A DNA stretch of 64,000 bases from Bradyrhizobium sp. BTAi1. Lineage in GTDB: Bacteria > Pseudomonadota > Alphaproteobacteria > Rhizobiales > Xanthobacteraceae. The stretch spans positions 2,272,001-2,336,000 of the forward strand of contig NC_009485.1 of assembly GCF_000015165.1 (NCBI RefSeq). Reading direction: 5' to 3'. Each line of letters begins with the position of its first letter. Position 1 is the stretch's first letter. The position numbers were made by a program, and so were the translations under genes. Shown here piece by piece: positions 16,238 to 24,367 of the stretch. The notes below the pieces were generated by a model. That model made no database searches and was not told the origin of the DNA. It saw only the letters and a list, made by a program, of their open reading frames with translations.

Positions 16238-17344
16238 ATGCTCGTTCGTCAGGTTTTCTCTAGCTTTTCCAAGCTGTTGAGCGGCGTGGCGCTGGCCGCG
16301 ATGGCGGTCTCGCTTGCCGGCTGCAACGAAACCGTCGCTCAGAAGGCCGAACCCATCCGGCCGGTTCTGGTCGCGTCCGTGCATTACGAGGCCGAAACAC
16401 CGGAGCGCAGCTTTGTTGGCACCATCCGGCCGCGGATCGAGGCCGATATCGGCTTCCGCGTGGCCGGAAAGGTCGCCAAGCGCCTGGTCGAGGTGGGGCA
16501 GACCGTGGAGATCGGCCAGCCCTTGGCCACGCTCGACGAAGTTGACCTTAAGCTGCAGGCCGAGCAGGCCGAGGCCGAATTCCGGGCCGCCACCGGCGTG
16601 CTGGCACAGGCTTCCGCTGCCGAGACCCGCGCCAAGGAGCTGCGCGTCAAGGGTTGGACCACGGATGCACAGATGGATCAGGCCAAGGCGTCCGCCGACG
16701 AGGCGCGCGCGCGGCTGAACCGGGCCGAGCGCTCGGTCGAATTGACCCGCAATTCGCTGTCCTATGCCACGCTGGTCGCCGATGCGCGCGGCGTGGTCAC
16801 CGCCAGCATGATCGAACCCGGCATGGTGGTCGCCGCCGGTCAGGCGGCCATACGGGTCGCGCGCTTCGCCGAGAAGGAAGCCGTCGTCGCCATCCCGGAG
16901 ACCCTGCTCGATCGCGCCAAGAACGGGGTCGCGACCGCGTCGCTGTGGTCTGAGGCGGGCAAGACCTACACGGCGCGGCTGCGCGAGATCGCTCCGGCTG
17001 CCGATCCCGCGACGCGCACCTATCTCGCCAAATTCTCGCTGCCGGAAGCAACGGATAATGTCTCGCTCGGCATGACCGCGACGCTCACGCTGTCTGATCC
17101 GGCCACCACGCGCGTGGCGCGGCTGCCCCTCTCGGCGCTGTTCAGCGACGGCCGCGATCCCTCCCTCTACGTGGTCAACGACAAGGGCGAGGTCACGCTG
17201 AAGCCGGTCAAGGTGAAAGCCTATGACAGCAAGGACGTGCTCGTCACGTCGGGCGTCGAGGAGGGCGAGAAGGTGGTCGCGCTCGGCGTCCAGAAGATCG
17301 ATCCCGCGCAGAAGGTGCGCGTCGTCTCCGCGCTGACGTTCTAG
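16238..17344 (+). CDS. RND efflux periplasmic adaptor (membrane fusion) lipoprotein
   Basis: This is a 368-residue protein. A lipoprotein signal peptide ends in SLAGC, with Cys29 as the lipid anchor. Then come the paired lipoyl half-motifs (GKVAKRLVEVGQTVEIGQPLATLDEVDLKLQ and later ATLVADARGVVTASMIEPGMVVAAG), a short helical hairpin (about 95-150) and the beta-barrel domain (ARLREIAPAADPATRTYLAKFSL). It bridges the RND pump in the inner membrane to an outer-membrane channel. No channel gene is in the operon, so an unlinked TolC-type protein is presumably used. The first gene of a three-gene unit ending with a TetR regulator. Confidence 0.94.
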   Translation: MLVRQVFSSFSKLLSGVALAAMAVSLAGCNETVAQKAEPIRPVLVASVHYEAETPERSFVGTIRPRIEADIGFRVAGKVAKRLVEVGQTVEIGQPLATLDEVDLKLQAEQAEAEFRAATGVLAQASAAETRAKELRVKGWTTDAQMDQAKASADEARARLNRAERSVELTRNSLSYATLVADARGVVTASMIEPGMVVAAGQAAIRVARFAEKEAVVAIPETLLDRAKNGVATASLWSEAGKTYTARLREIAPAADPATRTYLAKFSLPEATDNVSLGMTATLTLSDPATTRVARLPLSALFSDGRDPSLYVVNDKGEVTLKPVKVKAYDSKDVLVTSGVEEGEKVVALGVQKIDPAQKVRVVSALTF

Positions 17345-17400
17345 CCGGTTGTCGTTCCGGGGTGGATGCTCCGCATCTCCCCGGAATGAAGGAAGTCGCT

Positions 17401-17492
17401 GTCGTCATTGCGAGGAGCAAAGCGACGAAGCAATCCAGACTGCGTCTGCGGAAAGAGTCCTGGATTGCTTCGCTTCGCTCGCAACGACGATC
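17401..17492. repeat. Dispersed palindromic repeat, copy 3, inside an operon
   Basis: It starts GTCGTCATTGCGAGGAGCAA, carries GAAGCAATCCAG and its inverse CTGGATTGCTTCG, and ends with GCTCGCAACGACGAT. The whole forms a long imperfect hairpin. It lies between the adaptor and the pump genes and may change the ratio of their expression by affecting mRNA stability. Confidence 0.8.
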
Positions 17493-17539
17493 ACTGAGAA
17501 TGGACTGGACTAGCGATATCGGATCATCGGGAGCGTGCC

Positions 17540-20500
17540 ATGAAGCGTTTCAACCTGTCGGCCTGGGCGGTCAGTCATCCGCCACTGGTGCTGTTCCTGA
17601 TCGTGGCGCTCGGCCTGTTCGGGTTCATCTCCTATGAGCGTCTCGGGCGCGCCGAGGATCCGTCCTTTACCGTCAAGGTCGTCAACGTCTCGATGATTTG
17701 GCCCGGCGCCACCGCGACGGAAATGCAGAGCCAGGTCGCGGACCCCATCGAGAAGAAGCTGCAGGAGCTGCCTTACTTCGAGAAGGTGGAGACCTATTCC
17801 AAGCCCGCCTTCGCCGCGATGCAGATCACCTTCCGCGACTCGACGCCGCCGAAGGAGGTGCCTTACCTGTTCTACCTCGTCCGTAGGAAGCTCGCGGATG
17901 TGCAGGCCTCGCTGCCTTCGGGGGTGCTCGGGCCGTTCGTCAATGACGAGTTTTCCGACGTCGATTCCATCCTGTTCATGATGACCGGCGACGGGGCGGA
18001 CTATGCTCAGCTGAAGAAGGTCGCGGAAGGCCTGCGCCAGCGCCTGTTGAAGGTCGACGGCGTCACCAAGGTCAATCTCTACGGCACCCAGGACGAGCGC
18101 ATCTATGTCGAGTTCAGCCATGCCAAGCTGGCAACGCTCGGGATCACGCCGCAGGCGCTGTTCGATTCCCTCGCCAAGCAGAACAATGTGACACCGGCCG
18201 GCACGGTCGAGACCTCGTCGCAGCGCGTGCCGCTGCGCGTCACCGGCGCGCTCGACGGCGCCAAGGCGGTGGCCGAGACGCCGGTCGAGAGCAACGGCCG
18301 CGTGTTCCGGCTCGGCGACATCGCCACCGTCACCCACGGCTTCGTCGATCCGCCGACCTACAAGGTGCATCAGGAGGGCAAGCCGGCGCTCGGCCTCGGT
18401 ATCGTCACCGCCAAGGGCGCCAACATCCTCGAGCTTGGCAAGGACGTGCACGCCGCGTCCGACGATTTCATGAAAGCGGTGCCGCAGGGTATCGAGCTGA
18501 AGCAGATCGCTGACCAGCCGAAAGTGGTCGAGACCGCGGTCGGCGAATTCGTGCACTCCTTCGTCGAGGCGCTGGTCATCGTGCTGTTCGTTTCGTTCCT
18601 GGCGCTCGGCTGGCGCACCGGCATCGTGGTGGCGCTGTCGGTGCCGCTGGTGCTCGGCATCGTCTTCATCGTGATGAGTGCAATGGGACTGGATCTGCAC
18701 CGCATCTCTCTCGGCGCGCTGATCATCGCCCTCGGCCTCCTGGTGGACGACGCGATCATCGCGGTCGAGATGATGGTGGTGAAGATGGAGCAGGGCTGGG
18801 ACCGCGTCCGCGCCGCATCGTTCGCCTGGGAATCCACGGCCTTCCCGATGCTCACGGGAACGCTGGTCACCGCCGCCGGATTCCTGCCGATCGGCTTCGC
18901 CAGTTCTGCGGTCGGCGAATACACGGGAACCATCTTCTGGATCGTCGCCATCTCGCTGGTGGCGTCCTGGTTTGTCGCTGTCATCTTCACACCCTATATC
19001 GGCGTGAAGCTGTTGCCGGACATGAAGGCCCATCACGGTCACGATGAGAATGCGGTCTATGATACCCGGATGTATCGCGGTCTGCGCGCCGTCGTGAGCT
19101 GGTGTGTCGCGCATCGCATCACCACCGTGGCCGCGACGGTCGGCGTGTTCGTGGCCTCGATCGTCGCCTTCGGCCACGTCCAGCAGCAGTTCTTCCCGCT
19201 GTCGGAGCGGCCCGAGCTGTTCCTGCAGTTGCGGCTGCCGGAGGGCACCGCCTTCAACGTCACCGAGAAGGCCGCGCGCAAGGCCGAGGGGTTCTTGAAG
19301 GACGATAAGGACATCGAGACCTTCACCTCCTATGTCGGCCAGGGCTCGCCGCGCTTCTGGCTTGGCCTCAATCCGCAACTGCCGAACGAGGCTTTTGCCG
19401 AGATCGTGATCGTCGCCAAGGACGTCGCGGCGCGCGAGCGGATCAAGGCCAGAATCGAGGCCGCCGCTGCCAATGGCGAGATCAACGAGGCGAGGGTGCG
19501 CGTCGATCGCTTCAATTTCGGTCCGCCCGTCGGCTTCCCCGTGCAGTTCCGGGTGATCGGCCCTGACACCGCCAAGGTTCGCGAGATCGCCTATCAGGTG
19601 CGCGATGTCATGCGCCAGAATGCCAATGTGCGGGACCCGCAGTTCGACTGGAACGAGCAGTCGCCCTATTTGAAGCTGGTCGTCGACCAGGATCGCGCCC
19701 GCGCGATCGGCCTGACGCCGCAGGACGTGTCGCAGTCGCTGGCGATGCTGATCTCAGGCGTGCAGGTGACTACCATCCGTGACGGCATCGAGAAGGTCGG
19801 CGTAATCGCACGGGCCGTGCCGTCCGAACGGCTCGATCTCGCGGGCGTCGGCGACCTCACCATCACCTCGCGCAACGGCGTCGCCGTGCCGCTGCAGCAG
19901 ATCGCCAAGATCGAATATTCGCATGAGGAGCCGATCCTGCGGCGGCGCAACCGCGACATGGCGATCACGGTGCGGTCCGACGTCGCCGACGGCGTGCAGG
20001 CGCCCGACGTCACCAACCAGATCTGGCCGAAGCTCGCCGACATTCGTAGTCACCTCGATCCGGCCTACCGCATCGAGATGGGCGGCGCGATCGAGGAGTC
20101 GGCCAAGGGCAATGCGTCGATCTTCGTGCTGTTTCCGCTGATGGTCATCGTCATGCTGACCCTGCTGATGATCCAGCTGCAGAGCTTTTCGCGCCTGGTG
20201 CTGGTGTTCCTGACGGCACCGCTCGGCATCATCGGCGCATCGTTTGGGCTCAACGTCGCCAATGCGCCGTTCGGTTTCGTGGCGCTGCTCGGGCTGATCG
20301 CGCTGGCCGGCATGATCATGCGCAACACCGTGATCCTGGTCGACCAGATCGAAACCGACGTGGCCTCGGGCCTGACCCGGCGCGAGGCGATCATCGAGGC
20401 CACGGTGCGGCGTGCGCGTCCGGTGGTGCTGACCGCGCTGGCCGCGATCCTTGCGATGATCCCGCTGTCGCGTTCCGCGTTTTGGGGGCCGATGGCGATC

Positions 20501-20680
20501 ACCATCATGGGCGGCTTGTTTGTTGCAACCTTCCTCACGCTGCTGTACTTGCCAGGCCTCTATGCCCTATGGTTCCGGAAGAGCCTCGATGAGCGCGGGG
20601 CGGGGGCGCGGGATCATTCTGCGGCGCAGCACGTTGATGAACCGGCACCGGAGCTTCCTATCGCCCAGGCGGCTGAGTAA
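17540..20680 (+). CDS. RND efflux pump inner-membrane subunit
   Basis: The 1046-residue protein has the full RND layout: a helix near residues 10-30 (HPPLVLFLIVALGLFGFISYERLGRAEDPSF), a large periplasmic loop, six helices in the middle with LIIALGLLVDDAIIAVEMM, which carries the acidic pair for proton relay, a second loop, and a final helix set including LLGLIALAGMIMRNTVILVDQIE. The N-terminal APSF/EDPSF wording is typical of the group often annotated as acriflavine-resistance B-like pumps in alphaproteobacteria, not of true AcrB. It exports an unknown toxic compound using the proton gradient. A GGGAG ribosome site precedes it; TetR follows 20 bases downstream. Confidence 0.95.
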   Translation: MKRFNLSAWAVSHPPLVLFLIVALGLFGFISYERLGRAEDPSFTVKVVNVSMIWPGATATEMQSQVADPIEKKLQELPYFEKVETYSKPAFAAMQITFRDSTPPKEVPYLFYLVRRKLADVQASLPSGVLGPFVNDEFSDVDSILFMMTGDGADYAQLKKVAEGLRQRLLKVDGVTKVNLYGTQDERIYVEFSHAKLATLGITPQALFDSLAKQNNVTPAGTVETSSQRVPLRVTGALDGAKAVAETPVESNGRVFRLGDIATVTHGFVDPPTYKVHQEGKPALGLGIVTAKGANILELGKDVHAASDDFMKAVPQGIELKQIADQPKVVETAVGEFVHSFVEALVIVLFVSFLALGWRTGIVVALSVPLVLGIVFIVMSAMGLDLHRISLGALIIALGLLVDDAIIAVEMMVVKMEQGWDRVRAASFAWESTAFPMLTGTLVTAAGFLPIGFASSAVGEYTGTIFWIVAISLVASWFVAVIFTPYIGVKLLPDMKAHHGHDENAVYDTRMYRGLRAVVSWCVAHRITTVAATVGVFVASIVAFGHVQQQFFPLSERPELFLQLRLPEGTAFNVTEKAARKAEGFLKDDKDIETFTSYVGQGSPRFWLGLNPQLPNEAFAEIVIVAKDVAARERIKARIEAAAANGEINEARVRVDRFNFGPPVGFPVQFRVIGPDTAKVREIAYQVRDVMRQNANVRDPQFDWNEQSPYLKLVVDQDRARAIGLTPQDVSQSLAMLISGVQVTTIRDGIEKVGVIARAVPSERLDLAGVGDLTITSRNGVAVPLQQIAKIEYSHEEPILRRRNRDMAITVRSDVADGVQAPDVTNQIWPKLADIRSHLDPAYRIEMGGAIEESAKGNASIFVLFPLMVIVMLTLLMIQLQSFSRLVLVFLTAPLGIIGASFGLNVANAPFGFVALLGLIALAGMIMRNTVILVDQIETDVASGLTRREAIIEATVRRARPVVLTALAAILAMIPLSRSAFWGPMAITIMGGLFVATFLTLLYLPGLYALWFRKSLDERGAGARDHSAAQHVDEPAPELPIAQAAE

Positions 20681-20700
20681 GGACCGACAAGATCGCGAGC

Positions 20701-21312
20701 ATGATGACGCTGGTTTCCGACCATATCGAGCCCGATACGCGCGAACGCATCCTCGTCGTGGCCGAACGCCTGTTTCGGCAGATCGGCTATCAGAAGACCA
20801 CTGTCGCCGACATCGCCAAGGAGCTTCGCATGAGCCCGGCGAACGTCTACCGCTTCTTCGACTCCAAGAAGGCCATTCATGAGGCTGTCGCGCGCACGCT
20901 GATGGGCCAGGTCGAAGCGGCGGCGCTCGTGATCGCCGATCGGCCCGGCCCGGCCGCACCTCGGCTGCGCGAGATGCTCGGCACCATCCATCGCATGAAT
21001 ACCGAGCGCTATGTCGGCGACTCCAAGCTGCACGAGATGGTCACGGTAGCCATGGAGCAGAGCTGGGAGGTCTGCGAGGCACATATGCAGCTGATCACCG
21101 AGATCATCGGCCGGGTGATCGGGCAGGGCGCCGCATCGGGCGAGTTCGCGGTCCGCGAACTGGAACTGGCGGCAGAATGTGCAACGACGGCCATGATGCG
21201 CTTCTTTCATCCCCAGATGATTGCGCAATGTGCGACAAAGCCGGGTCCGACGGTCGACGAGATGATCGATTTCGTGCTGGCAGGGCTTGGTTCGAAGGGC
21301 GCCGCAAGCTAA
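20701..21312 (+). CDS. TetR/AcrR family regulator of the RND pump
   Basis: The 203-residue regulator has its helix-turn-helix at about residues 14-62 (RERILVVAERLFRQIGYQKTTVADIAKEL, then MSPANVYRFFDSKKAIHEAV), followed by a helical sensor domain. It is the last gene of the pump operon, 20 bases after the pump stop codon. That position, plus the inverted repeat before the adaptor gene at 16172, suggests it represses the whole operon including itself. Helix 3 reads SPANVYRFF, a common form in pump regulators. The inducer is unknown. Confidence 0.92.
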   Translation: MMTLVSDHIEPDTRERILVVAERLFRQIGYQKTTVADIAKELRMSPANVYRFFDSKKAIHEAVARTLMGQVEAAALVIADRPGPAAPRLREMLGTIHRMNTERYVGDSKLHEMVTVAMEQSWEVCEAHMQLITEIIGRVIGQGAASGEFAVRELELAAECATTAMMRFFHPQMIAQCATKPGPTVDEMIDFVLAGLGSKGAAS

Positions 21313-21319
21313 GTTCTGC

Positions 21320-21405
21320 GTCATTGCGAGCGATACGAGGCCATTCAGGATGGTGTTCGCATCCTGGACCGCTTCGTCGCTTGCGCTCCTCGCGATGACG
21401 GAAGG
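21320..21405. repeat. Dispersed palindromic repeat, copy 4
   Basis: It runs from CGTCATTGCGAGCGATACGA to GCTCCTCGCGATGACGG, with TTCAGGATG and its inverse CATCCTGGA near the centre. It belongs to the same family as the copies at 1317, 2528 and 17401. Confidence 0.75.
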
Positions 21406-21414
21406 GACGGCCGC

Positions 21415-22038
21415 GTGACCGAACGGGACCTGCATTTCTACGAACCGAAGAACGGCCACGGCCTCAGGCACGATCCCTTCAACGCCATCATCGCACCTCG
21501 CCCGATCGGTTGGATCTCCTCGCGCGATCCGGACGGTCACGTCAATCTCGCGCCTTACAGCTTCTTCAACGCCTTCAACTACACGCCGCCGATCATCGGC
21601 TTTTCGTCGACCAACATGAAGGACTCGGCCGCCAATATCCGGGACACCGGCGAGTTCGTCTGGAACCTGGTGACGCGCGATCTCGCGACCCAGATGAATG
21701 CGACGGCGGCCCATGTTGCGCGCGATGTCGACGAGTTCAAGCTGGCCGGTGTCACGCCGCTGCCGTGCAAATTCGTCAATGTGCCGCGCGTCGGCGAGAG
21801 TCCGGTCGCCTTCGAGTGCAAGGTGACGCAGATCCTTCAGCTGCAGGGGGCGGACGGCGCCAAGACCGAAGCCTGGATGACGTTCGGCGAAGTCGTCGGC
21901 GTGCACATCGACAAATCCCTGATCAAGGATGGCGTCTACCAGACAGCGCTCGCACATCCGATCGTCCGCGCCGGCCGTCGCGGCGATTATTTCGAGATCA
22001 AGGCCGAGGACATGTTCGAGATGATCCGGCCGGACTGA
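21415..22038 (+). CDS. Flavin reductase-like (FMN-binding split barrel) protein
   Basis: The 207-residue protein starts with GTG, with GGAAGGG about 9 bases upstream. The segment FNAIIAPRPIGWISSRDPDGHVNLAPYSFFNAFNYTPPIIGFSS (residues 20-64) is the hallmark of the DIM6/NTAB branch of flavin reductase-like proteins, which bind FMN. NIRDTGEFVWNLVTRDLATQMN follows. These proteins reduce flavin for partner oxygenases or act as flavoproteins of unknown role. No monooxygenase adjoins it, so its partner is unknown. Confidence 0.9.
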   Translation: MTERDLHFYEPKNGHGLRHDPFNAIIAPRPIGWISSRDPDGHVNLAPYSFFNAFNYTPPIIGFSSTNMKDSAANIRDTGEFVWNLVTRDLATQMNATAAHVARDVDEFKLAGVTPLPCKFVNVPRVGESPVAFECKVTQILQLQGADGAKTEAWMTFGEVVGVHIDKSLIKDGVYQTALAHPIVRAGRRGDYFEIKAEDMFEMIRPD

Positions 22039-22067
22039 CGCCGTCTTCGGCGCGCGCTGCCCCCCGG

Positions 22068-22308
22068 TTGAACTCAGGGCTATCGCATATGACCAATCTG
22101 AGTTTTTCGCCAGGCTGCCTCCCCATTGCCATGTCCGGGCTCCGTCCCGCCTGCGCGGCCGAAGCCGCTTCGGCGCGGCGAAGGCCCGGGCATTCACGTC
22201 TTTCCCAGGATGCCGAACGGCGTGGATGGCCGGGACGGAGCCCGGCCATGACGATGTGAAGGGAGCCGAACTCAAGCTATGATCATCATATGCGAGAGCC
22301 CTGAACTG
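22068..22308. mobile_element. MITE-like element with terminal and nested inverted repeats
   Basis: The left end (22068-22092) contains CAGGGCTATCGCATATGA and the right end (22286-22308) contains TCATATGCGAGAGCCCTG, an inverted copy with few mismatches. Inside, CATGTCCGGGCTCCGTCCCG (from about 22130) is repeated inverted as CGGGACGGAGCCCGGCCATG (about 22232-22251). The roughly 240-base unit has no gene and resembles a miniature inverted-repeat element. Target-site duplications were not resolved by eye. It ends 14 bases before the next start codon. Confidence 0.65.
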
Positions 22309-22321
22309 GAGACCACCTGAC

Positions 22322-22753
22322 GTGACCGAAGCGACTGTCCATGCCGCGCTGTCAGCGCCGACCGAGCCGCGCGGCGATCTCTGCATCCGCACCTTGGCGA
22401 TGCCGGCCGACACCAACGCCAATGGCGACATTTTCGGCGGCTGGCTGCTCAGCCAGATGGACGTGGGCGGCGGCGTGTTCGCTGCCAAGATCGCGAAGTC
22501 TCGCACCGTCACCGTCGCGATCGAGGCGATGAACTTTCGCAAGGCGGTCTATGTCGGCGACCTCGTCTCGGTCTATGCGCATCTGGTACGCGTCGGGCGC
22601 ACCTCGCTGACGGTGCGCCTGGAGGCCTGGGTTCTGCGCCGCAGGGAGGAGCAGCCGATCCTGGTGACCGACGGCAATTTCACCTATGTCTCGATCGATG
22701 ATGACGGCCGGCCGCAACCGGTCAAGCGCGACGGCGCGACGACGTCGGCTTAG
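22322..22753 (+). CDS. yciA: Acyl-CoA thioesterase, YciA type
   Basis: This 143-residue hotdog-fold protein matches YciA closely: LCIRTLAMPADTNANGDIFGGWLLSQMDVGGG (21-52) contains the conserved NANGDIFGGW with the catalytic Asp, followed by VTVAIEAMNFRKAVYVGDLVSVYA and FTYVSIDDDGRPQPV at the C-terminus. It hydrolyses acyl-CoA thioesters to free acid and CoA in the cytoplasm. The start is GTG, 14 bases after a MITE-like repeat, so the repeat end may form part of its leader. It stands alone. Confidence 0.93.
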   Translation: MTEATVHAALSAPTEPRGDLCIRTLAMPADTNANGDIFGGWLLSQMDVGGGVFAAKIAKSRTVTVAIEAMNFRKAVYVGDLVSVYAHLVRVGRTSLTVRLEAWVLRRREEQPILVTDGNFTYVSIDDDGRPQPVKRDGATTSA

Positions 22754-22755
22754 AC

Positions 22756-22795
22756 ATGATCCGGAAAGTGGAAACCAGCTTTCCGAAAAGATCAT
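22756..22795 (+). terminator. Palindrome after yciA, terminator-like dispersed repeat
   Basis: ATGATCCGGAAAG is paired with CTTTCCG-AAAA-GATCAT across a 10-base loop and begins 2 bases after the yciA stop. The same type of palindrome is frequent after genes in Bradyrhizobium-like genomes (from memory). It may end or stabilise the yciA transcript. Confidence 0.5.
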
Positions 22796-23023
22796 CATCG
22801 CGGCGTGCGGCCAATTGACCGAAGCAGCAGCCGCTGTTGCGGCCGGGTGCGTTGCGAGATCGTCCAGTCAACAGTCGTTGTCACGAACCGGGCGTCGATC
22901 AAACATAGGATCGACAGAATCGCCTGTTGAATTCCGCGTCATGGACCGCAGCTATGGAGCATCGCAGGAACATTCCTGGTCGGGCTCCGTTATAAGCCCC
23001 GGAATGAACGACGGGATTTCGCA

Positions 23024-23215
23024 ATGTCCGACACCTATATCATCGAGGTCAGCTCCCAGGCGGCAGGGATCGTCGTGCGGGATCGCGGCGGCTTCCGTTT
23101 CTTTGCGGCGTCGCACCGTTTCAATGCGCTCGAGGGCCAGGTGTTTCGCAACGCGCGCGAGGCCGAGCGCGCCGCGATTCGTCTCGTCAGCGGCGAGTTG
23201 AGTGCGGCCGCCTGA
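23024..23215 (+). CDS. Small conserved-looking protein, unknown function
   Basis: A 63-residue protein (MSDTYIIEVSSQAAGIVVRD...). I do not recognise a family. The pattern, beta-strand-like TYIIEVSSQAAGIVVRDRGGFRFFAAS then an Ala-rich helix FRNAREAERAAIRLVSGEL, is regular and codon use fits a real gene. It is soluble, with no signal peptide and no membrane helix. It stands alone between yciA and glpR. Confidence 0.6.
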   Translation: MSDTYIIEVSSQAAGIVVRDRGGFRFFAASHRFNALEGQVFRNAREAERAAIRLVSGELSAAA

Positions 23216-23378
23216 CCTGTCGCATGACGGGCGCGTCAATCTTCCGCTGACGACCCGTAGGGAATGCCGCGTTGCACATGCGTCAAGCCGTCATTGCTGC
23301 AGTGCGCTTGAACGCCTCGCCGATTGACCCTTGACTCGATCAGCATCACCATGGTGCAGCTTGTCCTGAAAGCTTGCC

Positions 23379-24212
23379 ATGGCCGTTCTCTCCCAGCGCC
23401 AGACTGACATTCTCAACATCGCGCGCGCCTCCGGTCGCGTCATGGTGGAAGATCTGGCGCGCCGTTTCGAAGTCTCGGCGCAGACGATTCGCAAGGATCT
23501 CAACGATCTCTGCGAGCAGCGCGCGCTGACGCGCATTCACGGCGGTGCCATTATCGCGTCGGGGGTGGAGAACCTCGCTTATGAAGCGCGGCGCTTCGTC
23601 GCGGCGGACGAGAAGAAGGCGATCGGGACGGTTGCCGCTGCGCGCATTCCCAACGGCTCGTCGCTCTTCATCAACATCGGCACCACCACCGAGGAGGTGG
23701 CGAGCGCGCTGTCTTCGCATCAGGATCTGCTGGTCATCACCAACAATCTGAATGTCGCGATGCTGCTCTATCCGCATCCGCGCATCGAGGTGATCGTGGC
23801 CGGCGGCACGGTGCGGCGTTCGGATGGCGGCGTGGTCGGCTCGACGGCGACGCAACTGATCGGCCAGTTCAAGGTGGACTACGCGATCATCGGCGCCTCG
23901 GCGATCGATGAGGAGGGCGCGCTGCTCGACTTCGACTATCGCGAGGTGCAGGTGGCGCAGGCCATCATCGCCAATGCGCGCAGCGTGATGCTGGTGGCGG
24001 ATTCCACCAAACTGCATCGCAGTGCCCCGGTGCGCATCGCCCATCTCAGCCAGATCCAGACCTTCGTCACCGACCGTCCGTTGCCCGATGGGCTCGCCAG
24101 CCTCTGCCACAGCCGCGGCATCGAGGTGGTCTCGGCGATGCCGGCCGACGAGGCGGAGGAGGCCGCAGAGGCGGCCGAAACAGCCAACCCGGCGGCACTC
24201 CGCCGCGCCTGA
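23379..24212 (+). CDS. glpR: DeoR-family repressor GlpR for glycerol genes
   Basis: The 277-residue protein has an N-terminal DeoR helix-turn-helix (residues 6-58: RQTDILNIARASGRVMVEDLARRFEVSAQTIRKDLNDL) and a C-terminal sugar-phosphate-binding domain with INIGTTTEEVASAL and GSTATQLIGQFKVDYAIIGASAIDEEG. It is placed directly before glpD and the glycerol import genes, which defines it as GlpR: it represses until glycerol-3-phosphate binds. The last 25 residues are Ala/Glu-rich and unlike the core. A palindromic site with TTTCACTTTCG arms lies between it and glpD, and an identical 12-base core occurs inside glpD. Confidence 0.93.
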   Translation: MAVLSQRQTDILNIARASGRVMVEDLARRFEVSAQTIRKDLNDLCEQRALTRIHGGAIIASGVENLAYEARRFVAADEKKAIGTVAAARIPNGSSLFINIGTTTEEVASALSSHQDLLVITNNLNVAMLLYPHPRIEVIVAGGTVRRSDGGVVGSTATQLIGQFKVDYAIIGASAIDEEGALLDFDYREVQVAQAIIANARSVMLVADSTKLHRSAPVRIAHLSQIQTFVTDRPLPDGLASLCHSRGIEVVSAMPADEAEEAAEAAETANPAALRRA

Positions 24213-24248
24213 CCCCCCGCGCTGATTCCACAGGCTGTTTGGGCCGAG

Positions 24249-24269
24249 ATTGGGCACGTTATGCCCAAT
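24249..24269 (+). terminator. Hairpin after glpR
   Basis: ATTGGGC and GCCCAAT form a 7-bp stem with a 7-base loop, 37 bases past the glpR stop, with GTTTTT following some 15 bases later. It is a weak terminator candidate. Confidence 0.4.
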
Positions 24270-24298
24270 CGCGGCCCAATATGCGTTTTTCGATTTGC

Positions 24299-24339
24299 TT
24301 TCACTTTCGTTTGTGTTTAACTCGAAAGCGAAAGTGAAA
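24299..24339 (+). promoter_or_regulatory. Probable GlpR operator region before glpD
   Basis: TTTCACTTTCG (24299-24309) and CGAAAGTGAAA (24329-24339) are exact inverse copies about 20 bases apart, with another CGAAAG between them. They lie 29-69 bases before the glpD start in an AT-richer patch that looks like a promoter (GTTTGTGTTTAACTC). Repeated TTTCACTTTCG-like half-sites fit DeoR-family operators, so this is the likely place of GlpR action. Confidence 0.75.
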
Positions 24340-24367
24340 TCGCCGCGGTCAAGGCGATTGACGGGGG

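Noticed and set aside
17510..19378. 622-codon open frame on the minus strand
   Set aside because: It is the antisense shadow of the RND pump: low-complexity Arg/His/Gln-rich translation, no family likeness, and the plus strand has unmistakable RND motifs.
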